DNA of 19,599 nucleotides, taken from assembly GCA_004335635.1 (NCBI GenBank), contig QAXH01005919.1, positions 1-19,599 of the forward strand, written 5' to 3'. Under the pieces are notes generated by a model, which worked only from the letters and a program-made list of their open reading frames with translations, did no database searches and had not been told where the DNA came from. This DNA is from Chloromonas sp. AAM2 (taxonomy: Eukaryota > Chlorophyta > Chlorophyceae > Chlamydomonadales > Chlamydomonadaceae). Positions 10,401-19,568 of this stretch are shown here, in pieces (the first letter of the stretch is position 1; every line of letters starts with the position of its first letter). Both the position numbers and the translations under genes were made by a program.

Positions 10401-10652
10401 ACGTGCGGAGCTGGCTCATGGCTTGCAGAAGCCAGTGCATGACTGCTACTGCCCTTTGAAAGCCGATGAATGCAGCATATGCGCTTCGCAGCTGGCACGG
10501 CCGACGGCCCTGTCAAGATGTGCTGAGGCGGCTTGCTCACCTCTAACGGCAGTCCAGAGCAAACATGATGCCAGTGAAAGAACTAGGAACGCATTTGCGG
10601 CGCGCGCACTGGTGATCCGTGAGCCGTCCAGCATCTTTGTACCTGATGGCAT
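7471..10652 (-). CDS. Gametolysin-like M11 zinc metalloprotease with Pro-rich tail (gene A)
   Basis: This is a secreted metzincin peptidase of the gametolysin family, which in Chlamydomonas and Volvox cleaves cell-wall or matrix glycoproteins. Exons: 10652-10541, 10035-9857, 9741-9529, 9407-9315, 9164-9045, 8810-8672, 8534-8368, 8140-8012, 7860-7471. All junctions are GT-AG and in phase; the sum is 1542 nt, 513 aa. The ATG at 10652 (alternative 10634) gives a signal peptide with core AFLVLSLASCLLW. Exon 2 carries dibasic NARRLQG. Exon 5 holds HEVGHNLGLSH at residues 226-236, the full HExxHxxGxxH zinc site, and exon 6 the Met-turn SPMSNMG near residue 252. Exons 7-8 form a C-terminal beta-rich region (LLTGSG-type strand, YVSYIAP-like segment) ending at Cys in ATAQVCRAD. 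The last 110 residues are SPPSPEE-type repeats, likely hydroxyproline-glycosylated. Gene B is its tandem paralogue. The prodomain is short for the family. Intron borders are by eye. Confidence 0.87.
7658..7767 (-). repeat. 27-bp tandem repeat coding the SPPSPEESP tail of gene A
   Basis: The marker GATTCTTCTGG (plus strand) occurs at 7658, 7685, 7712, 7739 and 7757, giving spacings of 27, 27, 27 and 18. On the coding strand each 27-bp unit gives a nine-residue Ser/Pro/Glu-Glu block. Such Ser-Pro repeats are targets for prolyl hydroxylation and arabinosylation in algal matrix proteins. Repeat number is expected to be unstable. Related units occur at the start of the gene B tail. Confidence 0.9.
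7931..8074. repeat. 144-bp block identical to 13705-13848 (gene A copy)
   Basis: By reading base for base, 7931-8074 equals 13705-13848. The block covers 81 bases of intron 8 and 63 bases of exon 8. Similarity continues on both sides with a few differences and then drops sharply. Other introns of the pair differ in length and sequence, and exon 3 protein identity is only about 63%. The block is therefore unusually conserved. Confidence 0.85.
9207..9252. repeat. Short direct repeat in intron 4 of gene A
   Basis: CCAGTGGCTGCAATGGAT is present at 9207-9224 and again at 9235-9252, a 28-base spacing. Both copies lie inside the intron between the exons ending at 9315 and starting at 9164. It looks like a local slippage duplication with no visible function. 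Confidence 0.8.
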
Positions 10653-12873
10653 CCTGCCAACCTCAGTGGTGGGCAGAGGCGTGATTTCTGTCGGTAGACC
10701 ACTGGGCTGCACAGACGCTTGGTTCGGTCATAAGAATGGGCTCTTGTGGGATTTGTATGGTCACAGTCAGACAGGCAGTTATTCCGCCATACAAAAGCGT
10801 TTCTAGCCGCGCCCGACAGCTCATTCGAATTTTGGCTTCAAATGAGCACATCGTAGCAAGCGGCCTTCTGTCTAGCCCTCTCCCGGAAGGCCGTTTGATG
10901 AGTTGTCATCGGGTCGGCAACTCTGGATGTATTCCCAAGCATGCACGACTTGCCCCGTTGGTCGCTCTCTTTTCTCTCATGCCAACCAGAGTGTGGTGTA
11001 AACGCGCATGTCAGAACGGAAACGCAGACTGGCGGCAGCTGCTACAAACGCAGGCCGTATCCGTGTGCCCATGAGAAACAGATAGGCTGAACTACTCGTT
11101 CAGACGAAGTCGAACAGTGCTACACAGTTTACGCAACACCACAACTTGTTCCTGCTAAGGTTATCTTGTGAACGTGCTTGCAACCACTTGCAACTTAGTG
11201 GTTTTGTCTCACTAGTCAGCAGATGGTTTAGTTACATTTCTCGTTCTTACCGCGGAAGTGGTATCGTCTGCCAGGTCTACGCTGATACTAGGACGCGAAT
11301 TTGGCTCGGGTGCTGCCTTGTCTGCCGCTTGTTTTTTTCCAAGGTGCATGTGCTGGCCTTCCGCAACCACAACAAATGGCCATGCTGTTTCTGTTGGTGC
11401 TGTTTCTGCTGCAATAACAGTGGCATTGCCGACTGTGCTGGTGGACTGTGCCAGGCCATTGCAAATGCGAGAGGGCTTTTCCATCAGCACCAGTTTGATG
11501 TGTGTGGTAGACGTGTTTGGTCTGGTTGCCCATGGAGCTCCTCCTTCGCTTGTGACTCTCCCTTGTCAGCAGGAATGAGACAGAATTGCCTGCTACGACG
11601 GCTTGCAACTTACAGTTGCTCACACAAGCAAGAAAAGACCACATGTCCATACATGCCACATGCACATGCCCTGGATGCGGTGCCTGATGTAAGGCAAAGC
11701 ACGTGATTCAACCTGGGTTCAACCAGTTATCCGCGGCTGTTCCGGCCACTTCACTCCAGTTCGCAACGAATTGCAGAGGTCCGGTAAAATCCATGCATGC
11801 ATGCGACTCGCAATGCTAGCAAAACATTAACTTGAACGTATCTTTCGTATACATACATTGCGAATTCAAATGGAAGTACAACTGAGGCATATCTTCACAA
11901 ACACTCTCCCGGGCAAAACAGTTCTATCTAGTCCGTCACACTCTCTCATGTAGCTCAGACATGTTTCAGACTGCCCGTGCTGTTCACCAGCAAGTTCAAA
12001 GTCCATGCACTGCGATCGCTCCAAATCTGTACGCTATGTACACTCAGGTTTGCTTGCATGAAATGCAGCTGCTCGTGCACGAAGAACACTTGGAGAGCTA
12101 TCCAAGCAATGCAAGTGACATGGTGCTGTGCATTGTCGCCGCCCTCCATGGCATAAAAGCACATCACAAAAAAAAGAAGTTTGCCAGTTCTGGGACAATT
12201 TCACTTGTGGTAGTGTGAGATTTCGCCAGAGATTTCCCTTTCCCATCATGAAGGGAATATAAAACTGTTCTTCTACAACGTTCTACAACAGCACCTGGCT
12301 AGTTCGCAAGCTCAAGTAGATCTACAATTGGCGTGGGTGAAGCGGGACAGCAGCAAGCAAGCAAGCCGGCAAAACTATAAGTTCGATGCAAAGATTACTC
12401 CTAACTCGTAAATCGCTCAGTTGGCAACCTGGACGTCTTTGGTTTTGCCACAGTGTTTCACTCAAATAATTTAGCAGTGATTGCATTCCCTATCATGCGA
12501 TTATGAAGTTCTGAGCGACTTTTGAGGCAGTCGCTCTGCAGGCTGGTGCCAACATAGAATGTTCCTTTTGCAGACCATGATCGATTGGCCTGACAGCTGG
12601 GAAGTCTGCACGCTTGTTTTCAAAGTGTACTAGCCTGTCTTGCTGCCTCGGCACACGTCCTGGGGTTCGTTTGTGACTAGGATGACAAATCCGACACGTT
12701 TCTATGAGGCAGCAGACCAAAACAGCACCTGTACATAACTGCGTAGTAGTAGCTTGGGTACGTTGAAGGCAGAATGATACCCAAGCACAACCCAAGCAGA
12801 CACATGTTCCGCGAAATCATCGTATTCCCCTGATTAAGGGCAACCAACCTGCAGTGTCGTCCGTGAGTGCAAG
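10653..12873. other. Intergenic region between genes A and B, no gene recognised
   Basis: This contains the promoter and 5' UTR of gene A on its left and the 3' flank of gene B on its right. Open frames up to 186 codons (11146-11706, plus) are Cys/Trp/Ser-rich and have no recognisable motif. A minus-strand frame at 11490-11212 has a more protein-like composition (Ala, Thr, Asp, Glu) but no family match or clear splice borders. A GCATGCATGC run lies near 11795. A 30-bp repeat shared with the right end of the window is at 12168-12197. Confidence 0.4.
12168..12197 (+). repeat. 30-bp dispersed repeat, copy 1
   Basis: Eight A residues followed by GAAGTTTGCCAGTTCTGGGA and CA are identical to 19539-19568. 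On the plus strand both copies can be read as KKKKFASSGT in an open frame. Flanks differ, apart from TTGTG-type sequence just after. It may mark the end of two copies of a mobile element or two members of a small gene family. Confidence 0.75.
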
Positions 12874-15800
12874 CTATTTGTCTTCAAGTTCGGCATCAAG
12901 TTTTGGCGACGGTGGGCTTGGTGGTGCAGGTCGTGGTGGGCTGGATGGTTGTGGTGGTGGCAAGGTTGGGCTGAGAGGTTTTGGATTTGGTCTGGGAGGT
13001 GATGGTGGCGATGGCGGGCTGGGTGGCTGTGGAGATGGACTTGGAGGTAATGGTGGCGATGGCGGGCTGGGTGGTGGAGATGGTGGCAACGGTGGGCTGA
13101 GAGATTTTGAATTTGGTCTGGGAGGTGATGGTGGCAATGGCGGGCTGGGTGGTGGTGATGGTGGCGATGGCGGGCTTGGTGGTTGTGGAGATGGGCTTGG
13201 AGGTGATGGTGGCAACGGTGGGCTGGGTGGTTTTGGATTTGGTCTGGGAGGTGGTGGTGGCAATGGTGGGCTGGGTGGCTGCGGAGGTGGGCTTGGAGGT
13301 GATGGTGGCGATGGCGGGGTGGGTGGTGGTGAAGGTGGCAACGGTGGGCTGGGTGGTGGTGGCTGGCTCGAAGGTAAAGGCGGTGAGGGCGGAGTTCGTC
13401 GTGATGGTGGCATTTTAGACAGCGTCGGTGGTGATGGTGGCGAGGGTGATTCTTCTGGCGATGGCGGCGAGGGTGATACATTTGGTGATGGTGGCGATGG
13501 TGATTCTTCTGGTGATGGTGGCGGCGGTGATGGTGCTTTTGGTGTTGGCGATGTCTCCTTCCGCGCTGCCTGTGCGCCACCATTTCCGCTGGGCTCAGAG
13601 CCGGGGGCACAGTCGTCCGGGGCATCAGCACGACACACCTGTCAAGCAATGAGCAGAGACAGTGTAATCATCATGGATTCGAAAGTGTGAACGGACAACA
13701 TTTGTTTACTGGTGTTGACCAGTCCGCGATGCAACCATCGCCACAGGAGCATCGCATGCAGCGCCTGCCGGCTTGTGAGTCGCACCTGTGCCGTGGCACC
13801 GGCAATCGACGCTCCATCGGCCAGACGCACAACCCAGTTCGATTGGCCGTCCATGCGCTCGCCTGCACCCAGCTTGGCTAGCCGCCGGCTGCGACTCCAA
13901 TCGCCCGAACTTTTCTACGAGCACAGCAGGTGTGAGGTCGCTGATGCACAAGCAATAAGCAAGCAAAATGAGTCAACCGCCTCAACCAACTTGCTTGAGT
14001 GAGGTTAGGATGTGATGCATCCTAAACGATTACTGCATGACGATGGCTTAGCGAAGCGCACCACTGTGATTGCTATGGCGATCACCTCTGAGTGCACCAC
14101 CAGCTTGTAAGCACTGTCGTAGTCACTTCCAGCGTCCCTCTCCCAGCCGATTGGTGCGATGTAGGATACGTACAGGTCGGGCCCAGAGCCGGTCAGCAAC
14201 AAATAGTTGCTAGCAGTTGTGGCACGGGCTGGCAATCGAACGTTCTGCCAATCACCTGCATCCGCAAGCAAAACAGACACACTCGACCGGTCAGGAACCA
14301 CAGTCGACAGTTGCACGCTTGGGGCCATGACCATGTATTTGCATCATGCAGACACATGCACATGCATCAACCTCACCTCCGGACAGAGAGTCAATATTCA
14401 AGGTCTGCAGTGCGTTGCTCCAGCCCAGTAAGTGTGACTGGTAGGCGTTGTTGCAGAAGTATCCATTGGCATTGCTCATGACAGAGGTTTCATCACCGGC
14501 ATCCATGTTGCCCTGCACACCACCAACCACGTTGCACATTGCAAGCATGTGTTAGGAAGGAGCACTGAGTTTTAGTGAGTAGTATTGATAGTTAGTGAGG
14601 AGTACAAGGCCACCATGATGCGCAGTGTGTTGTTGCACAGCGCAACTTCCAGCCCCTCTCCCTTCTCACCAGGTCTGCATGGCCCAGCCCCAGGTTGTGC
14701 CCAACCTCGTGGTGCAGGCCACGTGCGTTGAAGTCTGTCATCCATGTGCGGCAATTCCGGTTCGGCGTGTCAGGCCCCGGATTGTTTGTGAAGCATCCCT
14801 GCAGGCAAGAGCTGTAGTTTGTGGTGGAGTGCTCCACAATATTGGGAGAGATAGTGTACGCGCAACTCGGCCATCTTAGCTAGGCAGTAGCTTCTGCACA
14901 TCACTGACTACTAGACTCTGACAAGTAGGTGGGCTCATGGGCCATCCAGGCCTCGTGCAGATGCATAGGAATCGTCAATCGTCAGCACAAACCCACAGAC
15001 ATGTTGAAGGTGACACATTCTAGCGCAGGCGTTCATGTACACAACGCCAAGCACCCTGCTCACCTGGCGAGCCATTCCGTTGAAGTTGCATCCCGGAGTG
15101 CCAGAGGCAAACACAAGGATCTTGATCGCGTAACGTGACATGTCAATGCCAAGCACCTGCATGCATCCATACACCAGCCACACAACTTATGGTATATGTG
15201 TCCAGTTGCGTGGTTGCTGTGCACTCAGTACCACATATCAGCGTTTCCACGATACCACAATACCACAGTCGCCTCGCACCGCAAGGGTGACACAACCACA
15301 AGGAGCAGCACACTGGCATCAGTGTAGGATACGTTAACAAGCTAAATCAGCCCCATGCACTTTGGCCAGGGGCTTTCGTGATGCAGAACGTGCAGTAGCA
15401 AAAGAGTAAGAAAAGTGCCACACACTCACATTGGCCACGTAATCCTCAGCTTCCTGTCCTACAGGATCCAATGCGCAGTTGACTGTGTTGCCCCTGCAGA
15501 ACTCTTCAGAGCGAATGGGCACTGGCTTGTCCAAGACCAGGTTCTCGCTAGGGTCTTCGTTGAGCTGCAGGGCGTTGAACGAGCACTGCCCGAAGAAGCT
15601 CTGAAGGGAGCGCGGGTCACCCATCACTTTTGTGGTGATTTCCTGCAAGGGAAGGAATCTCATCCTTGAGGCCATGTAACCAGGGTGTTGGGCGGTGGTG
15701 CATCCCATAGTTACAAGTAGCGAGAACTAACCTGGTTTGACATGGATGGAATGTGTCCGCACAGATCCAGGGGGATGGTAATGGAAGTGAACCTTCCTGT

Positions 15801-16189
15801 TGCGGTAGCTGACTGCAGCTTGCGCGCTTTGGCCGACGCTGTCTGCTCGCTGTCGTTGTCGCTGTGCACCGCTTCTCTCGCATCGCCTCCTGAGGCACTC
15901 ATCAACAGATAGCACGACAACGTGTTAGATGTATTTGTTTATGTTGGAGGAAGTGTTCCTGCACACTCCAGCACTGCAGCGGGCGTGTCCAGCTGCCCGT
16001 CCGGACGTCAAAGCGAGCCAATAAATTGCGTTGCCATTTCTTAGGAGTCAAAACATGATCGGGGCAGCGGCCATCACCAGCACTACCTGGTCCGTAGCTG
16101 CCACGGATGTACGTGAGTAACCGCTAAACTGGCTCACCTTGTTTGCGATTGACCAGCCCACTTGCCGAGTGACTGGCCAGCGTGTTCAT
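12874..16189 (-). CDS. Gametolysin-like M11 zinc metalloprotease with long Pro-rich tail (gene B)
   Basis: This is the tandem paralogue of gene A with the same intron positions and phases. Exons: 16189-16138 (tentative), 15889-15732, 15642-15430, 15156-15064, 14798-14670, 14512-14377, 14255-14086, 13914-13786, 13638-12874; total 1845 nt, about 614 aa. Exon 2 has dibasic KARKLQS, exon 5 HEVGHNLGLGH (genomic 14711-14679), exon 6 the Met-turn VMSNANG; exon 8 plus 9 join as ATAQVCRAD. The last exon is 254 codons of SPPSPP and RPNPKP cassettes ending in an acidic KLDAELEDK and TAG. The first exon is doubtful: a short ORF from ATG 16189 has a good donor (CAAG, then GTGAGC) in the required phase 1, but no signal peptide; the frame is also open from ATG 16351. 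A true signal exon may lie further right. The exon 7 donor is GTGATC, weaker than gene A's GTGAGG. Likely a matrix or cell-wall protease; substrate unknown. Confidence 0.83.
12979..13356 (-). repeat. 126-bp higher-order repeat in the gene B Pro-rich tail
   Basis: The marker TTTTGRATTTGGTCTGGG (plus strand) begins at 12979, 13105 and 13231, exactly 126 bases apart, which is 42 codons. Each unit encodes one RPNPKP or RPNSKS cassette flanked by SPPLPPSPP runs. A degenerate fourth unit may follow to about 13380. The gene A-type 27-bp units (GATTCTTCTGG at 13447 and 13501) lie at the start of the tail, upstream in the coding direction. Confidence 0.85.
13705..13848. repeat. 144-bp block identical to 7931-8074 (gene B copy)
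   Basis: This is the second copy of the identical exon 8 / intron 8 block. It covers 81 bases of intron 8 and 63 bases of exon 8 of gene B, ending where a C/G difference changes Glu in A to Asp in B. The distance between copies is 5774 bases, matching the spacing of the two genes. Confidence 0.85.
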
Positions 16190-18417
16190 CGCACGTATTT
16201 CACCTGATGATGCAGCACGAAGGCAGGGCGGTGCAAGCCGACTGGACTCACAACAGGGGGTGGTAGCACGTGTAGCCCGCCAAGGAACAACGTATGGCTC
16301 GGCACCGCTTCTGTATATTTTTTGTAACCTCATGCACCATCGCTGCAGCATGGCTCAGCGCTATTGGTAAGGGCGCTTCAGAGAGGCAAAAGGGCCTGCC
16401 CACCTTTTCTGGCGTGCGCCTCTTGTGACCCAAGAGCGATCCACAGCAAGCATAGCGCAGATGCTGCCTTTTGAATGTGGCACAAAAGCTGCCGCGTACG
16501 CCGCTGCGCTCGCTGGTGCATTTTCTGGTGAGCTCAAAATGGCCGCTTTTTGAGTCTTGGCTGCAGGCCCCACGGCAAGCTGCAGCTGACGCGATGCTCG
16601 ACAGGCCCTTGTTTACTGGCCGTGAATATGCATGGCCTTACGGGCAGGACTGCAGCAAACAGAGGTTTATCACACTGATCCCAGTCAGACAGCAGAAACC
16701 ACCCATGGGCGCTGGGCAGTCGGTCAGGACTTTTACGGCGCTTTTGGTGCTGGCCAGTGCACGCCATTGGCTTTCTCTTCTGCTGCTCAACCATCGGTTC
16801 TGAAACAAGGCTGCATTTATCAGGTCAAACGCGGTTACTAAACCCACAGCGATTGGCTCAGTGCACAAGGCGAGCCACACACCCTCGGTGCCGCTACAAG
16901 CCACGCATCTCGGCAAACAATCCGAGGCATTTCCTTGAACGTGTGACGTGGTGTCTGGCTTCTGCTTGTCATCTGAAGCTGACAGCTTTAAAACAAAAAG
17001 GATTTTCTGTGACGGCTGTCGAGCCTGGCATCCTCGTGCACATCCCACGAGTAACCTAGCACGATACACGTTCCGAAGCATGCCGGCCATGCAAGAATCT
17101 GTCTTTTGCCACGTAATGATCCACCTTGCAGACTCGGTGGTATTCCCCTCTACGTGCTAGTGGTGTGCAACACTGTTCTAGAATTTGCGACAGTGCGACA
17201 GGGCCATACGGGGTTGGACTCCGATTTGGCGACAGTAAGCAGGGGTTTTGGCGATAGACGGTTTCTGCGTAGCTATAATGTAACCATTCAGTTGCATGAG
17301 AAGTAATGGACCCTTTCGTGGCCATTTGGAGAGCATGTAGGCACCGAACAGCCAGGTTGTGCACCATAACATGCAATGCAACAGCGATGAGGCACAGGAC
17401 CTCGATGATTGTGCGCCCAGTCAACTTGTGCATGCACTCTGTGGTCTATTCAGCTACTTGGGGGCCTCATATCTCAGTATTGGGGCAACATGCAGAGAGA
17501 CATGCAAGCAAAGAGTCACCAAAAGCCATCCCGGCCCACGCCGCGTGAACACCTGTTGCCTTTTATGTTGTAGCGGCTTATTGCTGACGCGAGAGCTCCT
17601 GCAATCGCTCTCCGCCAGGTGTACGGTCGAAAAAACGGTTTGAATCGCGGCCCATGTCGGCAACACGCAGAAGATGGAAACTCGGAGTATGAAGGGCCTC
17701 CTAAATGCTCGAGTGGCACCTGCTTTTTTTGAGGGCGTTTGGTTCAGGTCAATGTCAAGCCTGAACAGCCCAACAGAGACCTGGCTGTACCGTCTTGGGG
17801 TCTTGGGTGTCCTGGCCTGACAAGCCCGGGATAAGTCTTAGGGAGTCTGGGCCTGACAAGCAGCCAATGGCACAGCAAATGTCTTCATGTGCTTGTTCAA
17901 ATGCCATGGATGCCAGTTGCTTACACCGGCATACCAGTCGGCAGCTTGCCAACACATACATACTCTGGTATACGCATGCGTGTTATTGTAGACCATGTAC
18001 ACATTGAAGACCTGGTATCGGGGACCTCCCTCCCCTCTCCACTCTCAACCCTTTGTGTTCTCCCTTTCATTCAACTTTGAACAGGGTCTAGATAGTATAC
18101 ATACTTAACACTAAAGTTCAAGAAAGAAGAAGGCCAGCAAGAAAAGCGACTGGAGTCAGTAAGGGAGGGACGGGTGGCCATTGTGCAAGCGTGTTCCTGA
18201 GGTGTACCCAGGTGTACCCAGATGTATTCATATGTCCACATGGCGCTTAGCCGAGTTGCGTAAGCGACAAGGGTATGGATAGAGCTCCTGCAGCCCCGAA
18301 TGATGCTGTGTTTGGGTATGCGAGACTCTGGATGTCTGAGATTAGCACTTGGGACCTCTCATCGCGTATGGGTGTCCATCACAGTGTGTCGTGCCGCAGA
18401 CAAGAGAACGGATGTAG
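16190..18417. other. Upstream flank of gene B, no gene recognised
   Basis: The promoter and possibly the true first exon of gene B should lie here. Minus-strand frames at 17090-16638 (150 codons) and 17433-17056 (125 codons) have no known motif. The second begins with a hydrophobic stretch (EVLCLIAVALHVMV) that resembles a signal peptide but has no donor in the phase gene B needs. GGCCTGACAAGC is repeated at 17814-17825 and 17850-17861. A GTGTACCCAG doublet lies near 18200-18222. Confidence 0.35.
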
Positions 18418-19446
18418 CCACTTCTGCAGTTGCTGTGGCCAAGGGACCAGGACGTAGCCCGGGTGAGCGACAAGTGGTGTGCGCATCCAGGAACCTGCAC
18501 AACAGGTGGAGTTGAATGGTCACAACAAGAGCTGCCTGTGGGCATGGTGATAGCGCAGTGAGCGCGAATGGCAAGTTTGTTGTCAGCAACAGCAGCTGCC
18601 ATGTGGCAACAGAAGGTGATGGCCACAAGATCAGGTGTTGCGCCAAGAGCATGTGAGTTGCATAAACCTACACCACACTACAAACAACAACAGGACATGG
18701 TCAGTGACGCACAGCATGCCGCTGCATCCCCAGAGCCCCATACATCCAGCGCAAGACCCAGAGACTGCCCGTACATGGCTGCCGCAAGCCCAGTGTATAA
18801 CCAGACACTCAGGAATCCGGAAATTCAGGTCAAGTGTCTTGCTTCAACAGTAGCATGCCAGGTGCAGACCAGGTGTATACCTTGCAGATCTCAATGTGCA
18901 GAGGCGTTGCTGACGGCGTTGAAAGAGCCATGCATCAGGGTGGATGGACCTCTCCATGTGTATGCGTACCAATACCTACAGAGCCTGACACGCACAGGCA
19001 CAGCACGCGTTGAGGCGTCAGTTTGCAAGACCATCCGGCCACTCACCGACAGAGCGTGTTAGTTTGAATTCAAGTCTTCTGGCCCAATCCGGAATCAGCA
19101 GCCTCTGGTCAGTGACTGGTTGACTCAGTGCTTAGACACTCCCTTAAACGTGCTGCCCCCAGAACTTGACTCGACGAGGCTTAAGGCACCTTCTCCTGTC
19201 CAGGTTTTGGAGACTGGTCCTCATGCCCGCTCGCTGCTGCTTATCAAGTGCCGGAGCGGCCTGGCAGGCATATATGAGGCGCACAAGCGAACCAAGCTTG
19301 TTGGTGGTGTCCTACCCAACTACCACATGTGGTACCAGACATGGCAGGTCGACACCAGAGTCACTATGCTGACACCTGCAGGACCAATTCAACCCATTGC
19401 GGTATGCATTTTGCGTATAAAAGACTGTGTTGGGCCTGTTGACTGA
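18418..19446 (+). pseudogene. Interrupted reading frame of unknown family
   Basis: One plus-strand frame is open from 18418 to 19446 except for TGA at 18559-18561 and TAG at 19060-19062; a further TAG bounds it at 18415. The three parts are 47, 166 and 127 sense codons. The last part looks most protein-like, with PLVSDWLTQCLDTPLNVLPP, then RSLLLIKCRSGLAGIYEAH, then YHMWYQTWQVDTRVTML, ending TGA at 19444. I recognise no family. It may be a decayed mobile-element protein, a host gene with introns not resolved here, or chance. The hairpins and the shared 30-bp repeat just downstream favour a mobile-element origin, but this is inference. Confidence 0.35.
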
Positions 19447-19480
19447 CGGTAATGTCGCATTCTGGGCCTTACTTCATATT

Positions 19481-19500
19481 ACCAGGCACTAGTGCCTGGT
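19481..19500. other. Perfect 20-bp palindrome
   Basis: ACCAGGCACT is followed immediately by its reverse complement AGTGCCTGGT, 35 bases after the stop codon at 19444-19446. As RNA it would form a hairpin whose loop must open the central bases. It could be a 3' end-processing or transposon-end structure. Function is not known. Confidence 0.9.
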
Positions 19501-19519
19501 TCTTTGTATTTACACACCA

Positions 19520-19541
19520 TTTCCCCATCTTAATGGGGAAA
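19520..19541. other. 9-bp stem hairpin with CTTA loop
   Basis: TTTCCCCAT and ATGGGGAAA pair perfectly across the 4-base loop CTTA, giving a 9-bp stem. It lies 19 bases after the 20-bp palindrome and runs directly into the A-tract of the 30-bp shared repeat. The layout resembles an intrinsic terminator-like structure but the context is eukaryotic, so it is only described. Confidence 0.85.
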
Positions 19542-19568
19542 AAAAAGAAGTTTGCCAGTTCTGGGACA
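19539..19568 (+). repeat. 30-bp dispersed repeat, copy 2
   Basis: This is identical to 12168-12197. Here an ATG at 19533, formed by the right arm of the hairpin, opens a short frame MGKKKKFASSGTVLV followed by TGA. The right flank is cut by the window at 19599. Confidence 0.75.

Noticed and set aside
11146..11706. 186-codon plus-strand ORF rich in Cys and Trp
   Set aside because: There is no recognisable domain, two other frames are open over the same place, and composition is erratic. Kept only as a remark in the intergenic entry.
12854..13690. 278-codon Gly-rich plus-strand ORF (GGDGGNGGLGG repeats)
   Set aside because: It is the exact antisense of the Pro-rich last exon of gene B. Codons for Ser and Pro read as Gly, Asp and Trp on the other strand. 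The minus-strand frame connects by phased splice sites to a conserved protease, so the Gly-rich frame is a shadow.
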